From Roseateles sp. (GTDB taxonomy: Bacteria; Pseudomonadota; Gammaproteobacteria; Burkholderiales; Burkholderiaceae_C): a stretch of 64,000 nt of DNA. Where the stretch lies: NCBI GenBank assembly GCA_016790285.1, contig JAEUPJ010000058.1, forward strand, positions 105,387 to 169,386, given 5' to 3'. Positions 52,342 through 61,453 of this stretch are shown piece by piece (positions within the stretch are counted from its first letter, which is position 1; every line of letters starts with the position of its first letter). The notes beneath the pieces are model-generated. The model was not told where the DNA came from and ran no database searches. It saw nothing but the letters and a program-made list of their open reading frames with translations. A program made the translations under genes and the position numbers.

Positions 52342-54261
52342 CTACAACCGGAAGGCGTTGACGGTTTCATCCATGCCCTGGGCCTGGGTACGCAGGCTGT
52401 CGGCGGCGGCCGCGGCTTCTTCCACCAGGGCGGCGTTCTGCTGCGTCATGGCGTCGATGGCCCGCACGGCCTCGCCCACGTCGGCCGTCTGCCGGGCCTC
52501 GGCCTGGGTCTGCTCGGCCATGGCATGGATGAGCGCCGTCATGTCCTGCACCTTGCCGAGGATGGCCTGGACCGCCTGGCCGGCCGCCGCGGCCTGGGCG
52601 GTGCCCACCTCGACGCGGTCCACGGACTGGGCGATCAGCGACTTGATCTCCCGCGCGGCCGTGGCGCTGCGCTGGGCCAGGGCGCGCACTTCGGCCGCCA
52701 CCACGGCGAAGCCCCGGCCGGCCTCGCCCGCACGGGCGGCTTCGACGGCCGCATTCAGCGCCAGGATGTTGGTCTGGAAGGCGATGCCGTCGATGAGGCC
52801 GGTGATGTCGGCGATGTGGCGGCTGGCGTCGTCAATGCCGCGCATGGTGCCCACCACCTCATGGACGACGCGCCCGCCGTCGGCCGCGACCTCCGCGGCC
52901 GACTGGGCCAGGGTCTGCGCGCTGCGCGCCGAGTCGCGGCTGTGCTGCACGGCGGCGGTCAGGGACTCGACGTTGGAAGCCGTCTGCTGCAGGCGGGCGG
53001 CGGCTTGTTCGGTGCGGTCGGCCAGGTCCTGGTTGCCGGTGGCGATCTCCTGGACGGCCTGCCGGATGCTGCCGGCGTCCGCATGGATGCGCTGCACCAG
53101 GTCCCGCAGGCGCTGCTGCATGTGCGCGAGCGCCACGAGCACGCGGCCGAGCTCGTCACGGCGACCGGCCGGCACGGCCGCGCTCAGGTCGCCGGCCGCG
53201 ATGCGCTCCGTCACCTCGACCATCTGCCGCACGGGGATCAACAACTGGCGGATCGAGCGGACCATGACGAAGATCATCAGCGCCAGGGCGGTGGGCATCA
53301 CCACGATGAGCAGGTTGCGGCGGGCCTGCGCCGTCCGGGCGCGCTCCTGGAGCACGGTGTCCAGCACCTGCATGACCTGGTCGCTGAGGCGGGTCTGCAC
53401 GGCGCCCGCGTCGCCCAGGCGCGCGGCGAGCTGGTCCAGCGGGAAATTGACGTCCTTGGCCGCGGCAGCCAGGGTCTCGTCCACCTGCTGGCGCTGCGTG
53501 CGGGCCAGTTCAGCCAGGGGCTGCAGCTTGGCCTTGAGCGCGTCGTCGCCCGCCTGCAGGGCCAACTCGAGGTGCGAGAGCATCTGCCCGGCATGCTCGC
53601 GGTAGCGGGTCTGGGCGGCGGCGATGCTGGCCACGTCGTCCACCGCCGCGGCGCGGGCGAGTGCGGCCAGCTCCGACAGCGCGTCCTGCACGCGCGGCGC
53701 GGCCTGAAGGCCGGCAACGATGGCGAAGTAGGACGCGGCTTGCGGGTCCAGCAGCAGGCCGGTGGCGGCGTTCAGCTCGGTGATGCCCTGGAAGGCGGCG
53801 TCGGCCATGCGCACCTGGGCCGCCATCAGCCGAGTGGCGTCCAGCGGGCCGTCGGTCATCGCCTTGGTGAGCGCCGCCTGCTGCGCTCGCAGCGGCTCGA
53901 TCAGGCTGCGCTGGCGGGCAGCGAGCTCCACGGGCAGCTGGCCACTGGCGAGCGCAGCCTCCAGCGCGTCGAAGGCCTGGCGCGTCCTGGCCATGGCCTG
54001 CAGTGCCTGCAGCTTGGCGTCGGGCTTGGTGCTCAGTGCCTCGGCGCCCAGCACGCGCTGCTGCTGAAGGGCCGACAGCACGCCCTGCCAGGCCTGGTTG
54101 GCGGGCAGCCCGCCTTGCTCGCCGGCCACGACGCCCAGCTGCTCGGCGTACTGCTTGAGCAGCAGGCCGCTGGGCAGCAGGCCCATCAGCAGGGACAGCA
54201 CGGCCACCAGCGCCAGGCGGGTGCGCAGGCTCCAGTGCTCAGAGAACTTCAGCAGGGTCAT
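52342..54261 (-). CDS. Methyl-accepting chemotaxis protein
   Basis: 639 residues. Membrane segments at ~16-36 and ~320-340 ([19 protein letters not shown]) enclose a ~280-residue helical periplasmic domain. A HAMP domain and a long coiled-coil signalling domain follow, with the hairpin tip [20 protein letters not shown] (core EAARAGE). No CheR-tethering pentapeptide is at the C-terminus. It should relay a periplasmic cue to CheA. Its start lies 23 nt inside the end of the EAL-CBS-GGDEF gene, so the two are co-expressed. Confidence 0.93.
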   Translation of the reverse strand: MTLLKFSEHWSLRTRLALVAVLSLLMGLLPSGLLLKQYAEQLGVVAGEQGGLPANQAWQGVLSALQQQRVLGAEALSTKPDAKLQALQAMARTRQAFDALEAALASGQLPVELAARQRSLIEPLRAQQAALTKAMTDGPLDATRLMAAQVRMADAAFQGITELNAATGLLLDPQAASYFAIVAGLQAAPRVQDALSELAALARAAAVDDVASIAAAQTRYREHAGQMLSHLELALQAGDDALKAKLQPLAELARTQRQQVDETLAAAAKDVNFPLDQLAARLGDAGAVQTRLSDQVMQVLDTVLQERARTAQARRNLLIVVMPTALALMIFVMVRSIRQLLIPVRQMVEVTERIAAGDLSAAVPAGRRDELGRVLVALAHMQQRLRDLVQRIHADAGSIRQAVQEIATGNQDLADRTEQAAARLQQTASNVESLTAAVQHSRDSARSAQTLAQSAAEVAADGGRVVHEVVGTMRGIDDASRHIADITGLIDGIAFQTNILALNAAVEAARAGEAGRGFAVVAAEVRALAQRSATAAREIKSLIAQSVDRVEVGTAQAAAAGQAVQAILGKVQDMTALIHAMAEQTQAEARQTADVGEAVRAIDAMTQQNAALVEEAAAAADSLRTQAQGMDETVNAFRL

Positions 54262-56083
54262 GGCTCTGGGGTGTGGTGATGCGATGCAGGGGCCGCTGGC
54301 GGCGGTCGATGAAGAAGCGGCTGCCGCCGGCGCGGCCCTTGGCCACGCGCTTGGGCTCGGCCAGCGCCGCGGCCAGGGCGCGCGCGCTCTCGAAGCTGCC
54401 GCGCTGGTGCAGCAGCGCGCCGCAGGAGATGGTGGGCAGCGGGTGGAAGGTGGGCTGGTTCTGGCGGTTGAGCGTCACGTAGCCGCCCGCGGCCAGGTGG
54501 TCGGCCGAGAAGAAGCTGCGCACGCCGGCGTCGAAGCTGGCGCACACGCGGTCCAGCCGTTCCTCCCAGTCGGCGCTGCGCAGCACCATGACGAAGTCGT
54601 CGCCCCCGATGTGCCCGACGAAGTCGCTCTGCGGGTGGGCCGCGCGCGTCAGCACCCGGGCGGCCAGGCGGATGATGTCGTCGCCCACGCGGTAGCCGTA
54701 GACGTCGTTGAAGGGCTTGAAGTGGTCGATGTCCCACACCGCGGCCAGGAAGGTCTCGCCGCCCTCGATGAGCCGGTCCAGGTGGTTGTCGATGGGCACG
54801 TTGCCCGGCAGCAGCGTGAGCGGGTTCGCGTAGCGGGCCGCGTGCACCTGCAGGTCGGACACGGCCTTGAGCAGGTCCGAGCAGCGGCCCGAGCCGTGGT
54901 AGATGCCGTCACGCGTGACGATGAAGCCGTCGGTCAGCAGCCGCTCGTCCAGGCTCGCCACCGCGTCGCTCATGGCGCGCAGCGGCGTGGAGACGTCGAA
55001 CACCAGCGGGTGGGCGTCCATGACCTCCATGCAGCTGCGCTTGGCGAAGATGTCCATGAAGTAGCGCTCGGTGCTGCGCTTGAGCACCTGCAGCGAGCGC
55101 AACAGGCCGATGGGGCGCTGGTCCTTGTCGAGCACCGGGATGGCCAGCAGGTGCTCGTCGCGCTGGAACAGCTCGACGATCTCGCGGCAAGTGGCCGCCG
55201 GTGTGGTCGTCTGCATGCGCCGGGCGAGCTGCGCGGCGGTCGTGATGGCGCCGGCTTCCAGCGGCAGCGCCAGGTCGTTCTGCAGCAGGCGCGGCTGCGC
55301 GGCGGTGGCGAGCCGGCCACTCCACTGGGCACCGAGCTGCGCGCGCGGCGTGGCGCTGGGGCGTGCGAACAGATAACCCTGGCACAGCGTGATGCCCAGG
55401 CGCCGCAGGACCTCCAGGTCGGGCTCCTGCTCCAGGCCTTCGGCCACCACCTCGCCGCCGGTGGTGGCGGCCATCTCCACGATGGAGCGCACGAACTGCT
55501 GCTTGAGGGGCTCCTGCGCGATGCCGTCGATGAAGTGGCGGTCGATCTTGACGAAGTCGGGCCGCATTTCCATCCAGCGGCGCAGCGAGGCGAAGCCTTC
55601 GCCGAGGTCGTCCAGCGCGATGCGAAAGCCGTTGGCGCGCAGCGCCTGCAGCGAGTCGCCCAGCTGAGCGAGGTCGTCGATCGGGCGGGTCTCCGTCAGC
55701 TCCACGACGACGCGCGACGTGGGCAGCCCCAGCTCGCGCAGTTCCTGCGCGAGGGCGCCCACACGGTCACGCGCCGCCAGCAGCGTGTCGGCCGTGACGT
55801 TCAGGAAGAGCTGCCCCGGCAGGCCCAGGGCCTTGAACCGCTCGGCGGCGCGGCGCACGATGAGCTTCTCCAGCTCGACGAGCCGCCCGCAGCGCGCGGC
55901 CGTCTCGAACAGCACCAGCGGGGAATGCAGCGGACCGTCGGCCGGGCCGCGGGTGAGGGCCTCGAACGCGAAGATCTCGGCGCGGTCGATGGCGACCAGG
56001 GGCTGGAAGTGGATGTCGAACTGGCGTTGGTCGATGAGTCGATCCAAGGCCGCGGCAAGCGGGTCGGGCGCGGGGGCGCGCAT
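54239..56083 (-). CDS. EAL-CBS-GGDEF signalling protein
   Basis: 614 residues from the ATG at 56083, which has GGAG 8 nt upstream; an ATG at 56119 is possible. The order is EAL ([49 protein letters not shown]), tandem CBS domains (~270-400), and GGDEF at the C-terminus with the variant site GGDDF. EAL residues look catalytic. The GGDDF site may be active or degenerate. It should hydrolyse and/or make cyclic di-GMP under control of a CBS ligand (adenosyl nucleotide). No membrane segment is present. It overlaps the chemoreceptor gene by 23 nt. Confidence 0.9.
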   Translation of the reverse strand: MRAPAPDPLAAALDRLIDQRQFDIHFQPLVAIDRAEIFAFEALTRGPADGPLHSPLVLFETAARCGRLVELEKLIVRRAAERFKALGLPGQLFLNVTADTLLAARDRVGALAQELRELGLPTSRVVVELTETRPIDDLAQLGDSLQALRANGFRIALDDLGEGFASLRRWMEMRPDFVKIDRHFIDGIAQEPLKQQFVRSIVEMAATTGGEVVAEGLEQEPDLEVLRRLGITLCQGYLFARPSATPRAQLGAQWSGRLATAAQPRLLQNDLALPLEAGAITTAAQLARRMQTTTPAATCREIVELFQRDEHLLAIPVLDKDQRPIGLLRSLQVLKRSTERYFMDIFAKRSCMEVMDAHPLVFDVSTPLRAMSDAVASLDERLLTDGFIVTRDGIYHGSGRCSDLLKAVSDLQVHAARYANPLTLLPGNVPIDNHLDRLIEGGETFLAAVWDIDHFKPFNDVYGYRVGDDIIRLAARVLTRAAHPQSDFVGHIGGDDFVMVLRSADWEERLDRVCASFDAGVRSFFSADHLAAGGYVTLNRQNQPTFHPLPTISCGALLHQRGSFESARALAAALAEPKRVAKGRAGGSRFFIDRRQRPLHRITTPQSHDPAEVL

Positions 56084-56220
56084 GGGCAGGGCTCCAGGCG
56101 GCGAGCGCGGCCGAGACATCCGGCCGCGCTGCCGAGGGCCATTCTTGAAACAGGATGTGACAGTCCGGTGTCGGCCGCGCCGCTCACGGCTGGACCGAGA
56201 AAACCTTCACACCTTGGGCG

Positions 56221-57954
56221 TTAGGCCTGCACCGCCTCGATGACGTACTGCACCCGCTGCTGGCCCTGCCATTCGTCCAGGCTGAGCCGGTAGGCGAGCG
56301 TCGCGCGCTCGGGGAGCATGTCGACGTGGTTGAACCAGATGGCGTCGATGAGCCGGCCGGCCTGGCGCAGGCGCAGCTTGAGGTGCTTCTCGCCCACCAG
56401 CCGCTGCGAGATGAGCTCGAAGCGGTCGCAGAACACCGGGGGCTCGAAGCCTTGGCCCCAGACCTGTGCGTCCAGCAGCCGCGCCGTCTCCGCGGTGGCG
56501 GCCTCGGCCGGCAGGGCGCCGTCGTGGCGCAGCGTGCGGGTGAGGTCCTGCTCGCTCAGCCACTCCTCGGCCACGCGCGCCAGTGCCAGGGCGAAGCGGT
56601 TCACGTCGTCCACCGCGAGCGTGGCGCCCGCGGCCATGGCGTGGCCGCCGAACTTGGCGAGCAGCTCGGGCTCGCGCTTGCTGACGAGGTCCAGCGCGTC
56701 GCGCAGGTGAAAGCCCGGGATGGAGCGACCCGATCCCTTGAGCTGGCCGTCGGCACCCCGGGCGAAGACGAACGTGGGGCGGTGCACGCGGTCCTTGATG
56801 CGCGAGGCGACGATGCCCACGACGCCTTCGTGGAAGTCGGCGTCGAAAAGCGCCACGGCCGGTGGCAGGGCGCCCGACAGCGCCTCGACCAGGGCATCCA
56901 GCCGCGCCTCGGCCATCTCGCGCATGCCGCTCTCGATCTCGCGGCGCTCGCGGTTGATGGCGTCCAGCTGCGTGGCCAGGGTCAGGGCGCGCTCGGGGTC
57001 GTCGGTGGTGAGGGTCTCGATGCCCAGCGTCATGTCGGCCAGGCGGCCGGCCGCGTTGATGCGCGGGCCCAGCGCAAAGCCGAGGTCGAAGCCCTGGGCC
57101 TTGCTCGCGTCGCGCTTGGCGGCCGAGAAGAGGGCCATCACGCCCGGCTGGGCGCGGCCCGCGCGCATGCGTCGCAGGCCCTGCGCGACGAGGCGGCGGT
57201 TGTTGGCGTCGAGCTTGACGACGTCGGCCACGGTGCCCAGGGCCACGAGGTCGAGCAGGCCGTCCAGGCGCGGCACCTCGGAGAAGGCGCCGCGCGCGCG
57301 CAGCTCGGCGCGCAGGCCCATCAGTACGTAGAAGGCCACGCCCACGCCGGCGAGCGACTTGCTGGCGAAGCTGCAGCCCGGCTGGTTGGGGTTGACGATG
57401 GCGTCTGCCTCGGGCACCACGACCGCACCGTCCACGACGGCGGGCAGGTGGTGGTCGGTCACGAGCACCTTCAGGCCGTGGGCACGCGCATGGGCCACGC
57501 CGCTCAGGCTGGCGATGCCGTTGTCCACCGTCACGAGCAGCTTGGGCTGCTGCTCCAGCGCCAGGTCGACGATGGTCGGCGTGAGGCCGTAGCCGTGCAC
57601 GGCGCGGTCGGGCACCACGTAGCCGAGCTGCTCGGGCCGGGCGCCCAGCAGGCGCAAGCCCCGCAGCATCACGGCGCAGGCGGTGGCGCCGTCGCAGTCG
57701 TAGTCGGCCACGATGACCAGTCGCTCGCCGCGCTGGAGGGTGTCGGCCAGCAGGACGGCCGCTTCCGTGAGGCCCTTCAGGCCGTTCGGGCCGGTGGGCG
57801 GCAGGAGCTGCGCGAGGCTGTCGTCCAGCTCCGTGGCCTCGCGCACGCCACGCGCGGCGAGCAACCGGGCCAGCAGCGGCGCGACGCCGGCCTGCTCCAG
57901 CGCCCAGGCGGTGCGCGGGGGCACTTCGCGCTCGATCAGGCGGGGCGCGTTCAC
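56221..57954 (-). CDS. recJ: Single-stranded-DNA-specific exonuclease RecJ
   Basis: 577 residues from a GTG at 57954. DHH-family motifs are present: VADYDCDGATACAV, VTVDNGIAS, VTDHHLPA (DHH) and, in the DHHA1 region, GFHLRDALD with GGHAMAAGATL. RecJ degrades 5'-ended single strands in recombination and mismatch repair. The start overlaps the RpfE-like gene stop (GTGA). recJ-rpfE linkage is known in Xanthomonas and in Burkholderiales. Confidence 0.95.
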   Translation of the reverse strand: MNAPRLIEREVPPRTAWALEQAGVAPLLARLLAARGVREATELDDSLAQLLPPTGPNGLKGLTEAAVLLADTLQRGERLVIVADYDCDGATACAVMLRGLRLLGARPEQLGYVVPDRAVHGYGLTPTIVDLALEQQPKLLVTVDNGIASLSGVAHARAHGLKVLVTDHHLPAVVDGAVVVPEADAIVNPNQPGCSFASKSLAGVGVAFYVLMGLRAELRARGAFSEVPRLDGLLDLVALGTVADVVKLDANNRRLVAQGLRRMRAGRAQPGVMALFSAAKRDASKAQGFDLGFALGPRINAAGRLADMTLGIETLTTDDPERALTLATQLDAINRERREIESGMREMAEARLDALVEALSGALPPAVALFDADFHEGVVGIVASRIKDRVHRPTFVFARGADGQLKGSGRSIPGFHLRDALDLVSKREPELLAKFGGHAMAAGATLAVDDVNRFALALARVAEEWLSEQDLTRTLRHDGALPAEAATAETARLLDAQVWGQGFEPPVFCDRFELISQRLVGEKHLKLRLRQAGRLIDAIWFNHVDMLPERATLAYRLSLDEWQGQQRVQYVIEAVQA

Positions 57955-58826
57955 AGCGCCTCCACCACGGCCGCCGCGTCAGTCGCCTGCAGGCGCCGAC
58001 GCAGCTTCTCGAAGAGGGACAGGGGCTGCGCCGTGAAGCGCCTTGCGTAGCGCTCGCCGCACAGGGTGAGGCTGGTGAGGGGCTGGGCCAGCGGGCCGGC
58101 ATCCAGGCGCTGCCAGGCCTCGGCCCAGGCGGCGAGGTCGCCGGCCAGCAGAGGTTCGGTCAGGCGGGCGTCGACCGTGACGTCCATGGCCGGCGCCGCG
58201 GCGCGGCCGATGTCGCCGATCCAGACCGAGTTGATGGCGTGCTCCCCGCGCGCCTCGCGTTCGGCATTGAGCGCGTGGCCGTGCAGCAGCATCTGCGCCT
58301 CGTTCTGCCAGCGCCGCAGCACGCGGCTGTCGGGCAGCCAGGGCTCGATGGGGCGGCCAGCCGCGCGTTCGATGCTGGCGGCCTGCAAACCGTCCAGCGC
58401 GCTGGCATGGCCGATGGCCCAGTGCGTGGCGTCCAGCAGCCGCCACTGCCAACCCTCGGCCTCAGCCCACAGTTCCTTGAGCAGCGCAGCAAACCGCGCG
58501 GCATCGGACTCCGACAGCCGCAGCGCGGCCGGCGGCAGCACGTCCACGCCGTCCGTGCCCACGGCCAGGTGCACCGGCGTCATCAGCGCCCAGGCAAGGG
58601 TCGGGTCCGCGCCCACCGCCCACGCGGCTGCGCTGGGCTCGGCCTGGCCGCGCAGCGCGGCCAGCGCGACGTGGTGCGGCGGCTGGGGCGAGTACTCGTC
58701 CGTGCCCCAGGTCTCGGCAGCGGTCAGCCGGGCCAGCTGGGCGGCCAGGTGGGGCAGGGCAAGGCCGGCGAAGGCATGCCGTGCGGCATCGTCCAGCGCG
58801 CCGGCATGGGGAATCAAAAGGTGCAT
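57951..58826 (-). CDS. RpfE-like protein
   Basis: 291 residues, no signal peptide. MHLLIPHAGALDDAAR begins the protein. Central conserved-looking stretches are GADPTLAWALMTPVHLAVGTDGV (core TPVHL) and a WLPDSRVLRRWQNEAQMLLH stretch followed by NSVWIGDIG. These fit the RpfE family, annotated in places as a phosphoglycerate-mutase-like regulator but of unproven function. Translational coupling to recJ by GTGA overlap supports the assignment. It is divergent from ppk1, with 64 nt between starts. Confidence 0.72.
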   Translation of the reverse strand: MHLLIPHAGALDDAARHAFAGLALPHLAAQLARLTAAETWGTDEYSPQPPHHVALAALRGQAEPSAAAWAVGADPTLAWALMTPVHLAVGTDGVDVLPPAALRLSESDAARFAALLKELWAEAEGWQWRLLDATHWAIGHASALDGLQAASIERAAGRPIEPWLPDSRVLRRWQNEAQMLLHGHALNAEREARGEHAINSVWIGDIGRAAAPAMDVTVDARLTEPLLAGDLAAWAEAWQRLDAGPLAQPLTSLTLCGERYARRFTAQPLSLFEKLRRRLQATDAAAVVEAL

Positions 58827-58860
58827 GGGGGCGGATTATCCCGGGGGGTGTTTCAAGCGT

Positions 58861-58878
58861 TTGTCACACAAGCTTCAT
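58861..58878 (+). promoter_or_regulatory. Possible Pho box upstream of ppk1
   Basis: TTGTCAC-ACAA-GCTTCAT has the 7-4-7 spacing of a PhoB site (consensus CTGTCAT repeats) and matches 5/7 and 4/7 positions. It ends 12 nt before the ppk start codon, which is close for activation, so the assignment is tentative. Confidence 0.35.
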
Positions 58879-58890
58879 ACACTTTTCTTC

Positions 58891-60939
58891 ATGACCGACC
58901 CGACTCCGCTGAAGCTGCTCAACCGCGAACAGGCCATCCTCGAATTCAATCGTCGCGTGTTGGCCCAGGCCCAGCGGGAGGACGTGCCGCTGTTGGAGCG
59001 GCTGCGCTACGTGTGCATCGTGTCCAGCAACCTCGACGAGTTCTTCGAGGTGCGCTTTGCCGACATGCTGGACGCCGCGCGCGACCCTCTGAGCCCGGTC
59101 AGCGGCGGCGACGTGGAGCGCGTCGGTCGCGCGGCGCACACGCTGATCGACGAGCAATACCTGATCTTCAACGAGCAGCTGATGCCGCTGCTGCAGCAGC
59201 AACGCATCGTCATCCTCAACCACGCCGACCGCGACGAGCCACAGCGGCGCTGGGTGCAGAAGTTTTTCGAGCGCGAGGTGCGCCCGCTGCTCGTGCCCGT
59301 GGGCCTGGACCCGGCGCACCCCTTCCCGCAGGTGGCCAACAAGTCGCTGCACTTCATCGCGCGCCTGTCGGGCAAGGACGCCTTCGGCCGCGACACGCGC
59401 ATCGCCATCGTCAAGGTGCCGCGCGTGCTGCCGCGCGTGATCAAGTTGCCGGCCAACCTCAGTGATGGCCGCCAGGCCTTCGTGCTGCTGACCAGTGTCA
59501 TCCGCGCCCACCTGGAGGAGCTGTTCCCGGGGCGCAAGGTCGAGGCCTTCTCGCAGTTCCGTGTCACGCGCGATTCCGACCTCGAGGTGGACGAGGAGGA
59601 GATCGCCAACCTGCGCCATGCCTTGCGCTCAGGCCTCACCACGCGTCATTTCGGCCGCGCGGTGCGGCTGGAAGTGGTCAACAGCTGCCCGGCGGAGCTG
59701 TCGGAGTTCCTGCTGGAGCAGTTCGTGCTGCCGGCGGCGGCGCTCTACCGCGTGAACGGCCCGGTCAACCTCGTGCGGCTGAACGAACTCATCGACCAGA
59801 CCGACGCGCCGCACTTGCGCTTCCAGCCCTTCGAACCCGCCTGGCCGACGCGCCGGCTGCCGCGCCACAAGTCGATCTTCGAGCGGCTGCGCAAGGGCGA
59901 CGTGCTGCTGCACCACCCCTTCGAGAGCTTCGACCCCGTGGTGCAGATGCTGCGCGAGGCCGTGGCCGACCCTGACGTGCTGGCCATCAAGCAGACCATC
60001 TACCGCACCGGCGCCAAGAGCGAGCTGATGGACCTGCTCATCGAGGCGGCTCGGCGCGGCAAGGAGGTCATGGCGGTCGTCGAGCTGAAGGCGCGCTTCG
60101 ACGAAGAGGCCAACATCAACTGGGCTGAGCGCCTGGAGGCGGTGGGTGCGCAGGTGGTGTACGGCATCGTGGGCTACAAGACCCACGCCAAGCTGCTGAT
60201 GATCACGCGGCGGGAGAGCGGCAAGTTGCGCCGTTATGCCCACATCTCCACCGGCAACTACAACCCCAAGACGGCGCGGCTGTACACCGACCTGGGCCTG
60301 CTCACGGCGGATGCCGACCTGACGGCCGACGCCGACTCGGTCTTCCGCCAGCTCGCCTCGCTGGGCAAGTTCAAGGCGCCGCGGCGCATGCTGCTGGCAC
60401 CGTTCAACATGCATGGCCGCATGCTGGAGCTGCTGGGCCAGGTGGAGAAGGCGGCGCTCAATGGCTACAAGGCTGCGCGCGTCGTCGTCAAGATCAACGC
60501 GCTGACCGACGCCGAACTCATCCACGCGCTGCTGCGTGCCGCACAGGCGGGCGCCAAGATCGACCTCATCGTGCGCGGGGCCTGCATGCTGCCCCCGGGC
60601 CTGCCGGGCGTCAGCGACAACATCGTCGTGCGCTCGGTCGTGGGGCGCTTCCTGGAGCACACGCGGGTGCTGTACTTCCGCTGGGGTGAGGGCGAGGAGG
60701 ACACGGCGCTGTACCTGTCCAGCGCCGACTGGATGAGCCGCAACATGTTCCGCCGCATCGAGGTGGCCTGGCCGGTGCTGGACGCACGCCTGCGCCAGCG
60801 GGTCATCGACGAAGCCCTGCAGCCCTACCTGCACGACACCATGGACGCCTGGCAGCTCGGCCCCGACGGGCGTTCGGCGCGCATCAGCGCCAGCGGCGTC
60901 AGCGCCCAGCAGGCCCTGATGCGGCGCTACTCGGAATGA
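58891..60939 (+). CDS. ppk: Polyphosphate kinase 1
   Basis: 682 residues from the ATG at 58891. PPK1 domains N, H, C1 and C2 can be followed: NREQAILEFNRRVLAQA at the start, SIFERLRKGDVLLHHPFESF, the active-site histidine of GYKTHAKLLM (His432), HISTGNYNPKTARLYTDLG, a second conserved His590 in LEHTRVLYF and a final SSADWMSRNMFRRIE. It polymerises phosphate from ATP into polyphosphate, reversibly. A short gap (34 nt) separates it from sixA. Confidence 0.96.
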   Translation: MTDPTPLKLLNREQAILEFNRRVLAQAQREDVPLLERLRYVCIVSSNLDEFFEVRFADMLDAARDPLSPVSGGDVERVGRAAHTLIDEQYLIFNEQLMPLLQQQRIVILNHADRDEPQRRWVQKFFEREVRPLLVPVGLDPAHPFPQVANKSLHFIARLSGKDAFGRDTRIAIVKVPRVLPRVIKLPANLSDGRQAFVLLTSVIRAHLEELFPGRKVEAFSQFRVTRDSDLEVDEEEIANLRHALRSGLTTRHFGRAVRLEVVNSCPAELSEFLLEQFVLPAAALYRVNGPVNLVRLNELIDQTDAPHLRFQPFEPAWPTRRLPRHKSIFERLRKGDVLLHHPFESFDPVVQMLREAVADPDVLAIKQTIYRTGAKSELMDLLIEAARRGKEVMAVVELKARFDEEANINWAERLEAVGAQVVYGIVGYKTHAKLLMITRRESGKLRRYAHISTGNYNPKTARLYTDLGLLTADADLTADADSVFRQLASLGKFKAPRRMLLAPFNMHGRMLELLGQVEKAALNGYKAARVVVKINALTDAELIHALLRAAQAGAKIDLIVRGACMLPPGLPGVSDNIVVRSVVGRFLEHTRVLYFRWGEGEEDTALYLSSADWMSRNMFRRIEVAWPVLDARLRQRVIDEALQPYLHDTMDAWQLGPDGRSARISASGVSAQQALMRRYSE

Positions 60940-60973
60940 TCATCGGCCTGCCCATTGCCGCGCAGAATCACGC

Positions 60974-61435
60974 ATGGACCTGATCCTCTGGCGTCACGCC
61001 GAAGCCGAAGTGGCCGCTCCCGGCCAGGATGACCTCCAGCGCGCCCTCACGCACAAGGGCGAGCGCCAGGCGCGCCGCATGGCGGCCTGGCTGAACCAGC
61101 GCCTGCCGGCGACCACGCGCATCCTCGTGAGCCCGGCCCTGCGTTGCCGCCAGACGGCCGAGGCGCTGGGCCGCGAGTCGCGCATCGTCCCCGCCATCGC
61201 CCCGGATGCACCCATCGAGGCGCTCATCGAGGCGTCGCGCTGGCCCAGGTCCAGCGAGCCGGTGCTGCTGTGCGGCCACCAGCCGACCCTGGGCCAACTC
61301 GCAGCGCACCTGCTTGCTGGCGTCGAACAGGATTGGGCGGTGAAAAAGGGCGCGGCTTGGTGGTTGCGTTGGCGCCTGCGCGATGGCGAGCCGGAAGTGA
61401 CCTTGCACGCGGTGCAGGGGCCGGACGCCCTCTGA
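60974..61435 (+). CDS. sixA: Phosphohistidine phosphatase SixA
   Basis: 153 residues, histidine-phosphatase fold. The RHG-type motif is WRHAEAE with catalytic His8; a second conserved His is in LLCGHQPTLGQLA. SixA dephosphorylates phosphohistidine on phosphotransferase or phosphorelay proteins. The gene follows ppk by 34 nt on the same strand. This ppk-sixA order is frequent in betaproteobacteria and suggests co-transcription. Confidence 0.92.
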   Translation: MDLILWRHAEAEVAAPGQDDLQRALTHKGERQARRMAAWLNQRLPATTRILVSPALRCRQTAEALGRESRIVPAIAPDAPIEALIEASRWPRSSEPVLLCGHQPTLGQLAAHLLAGVEQDWAVKKGAAWWLRWRLRDGEPEVTLHAVQGPDAL

Positions 61436-61453
61436 CCCGCAGGGCGCAACCCG

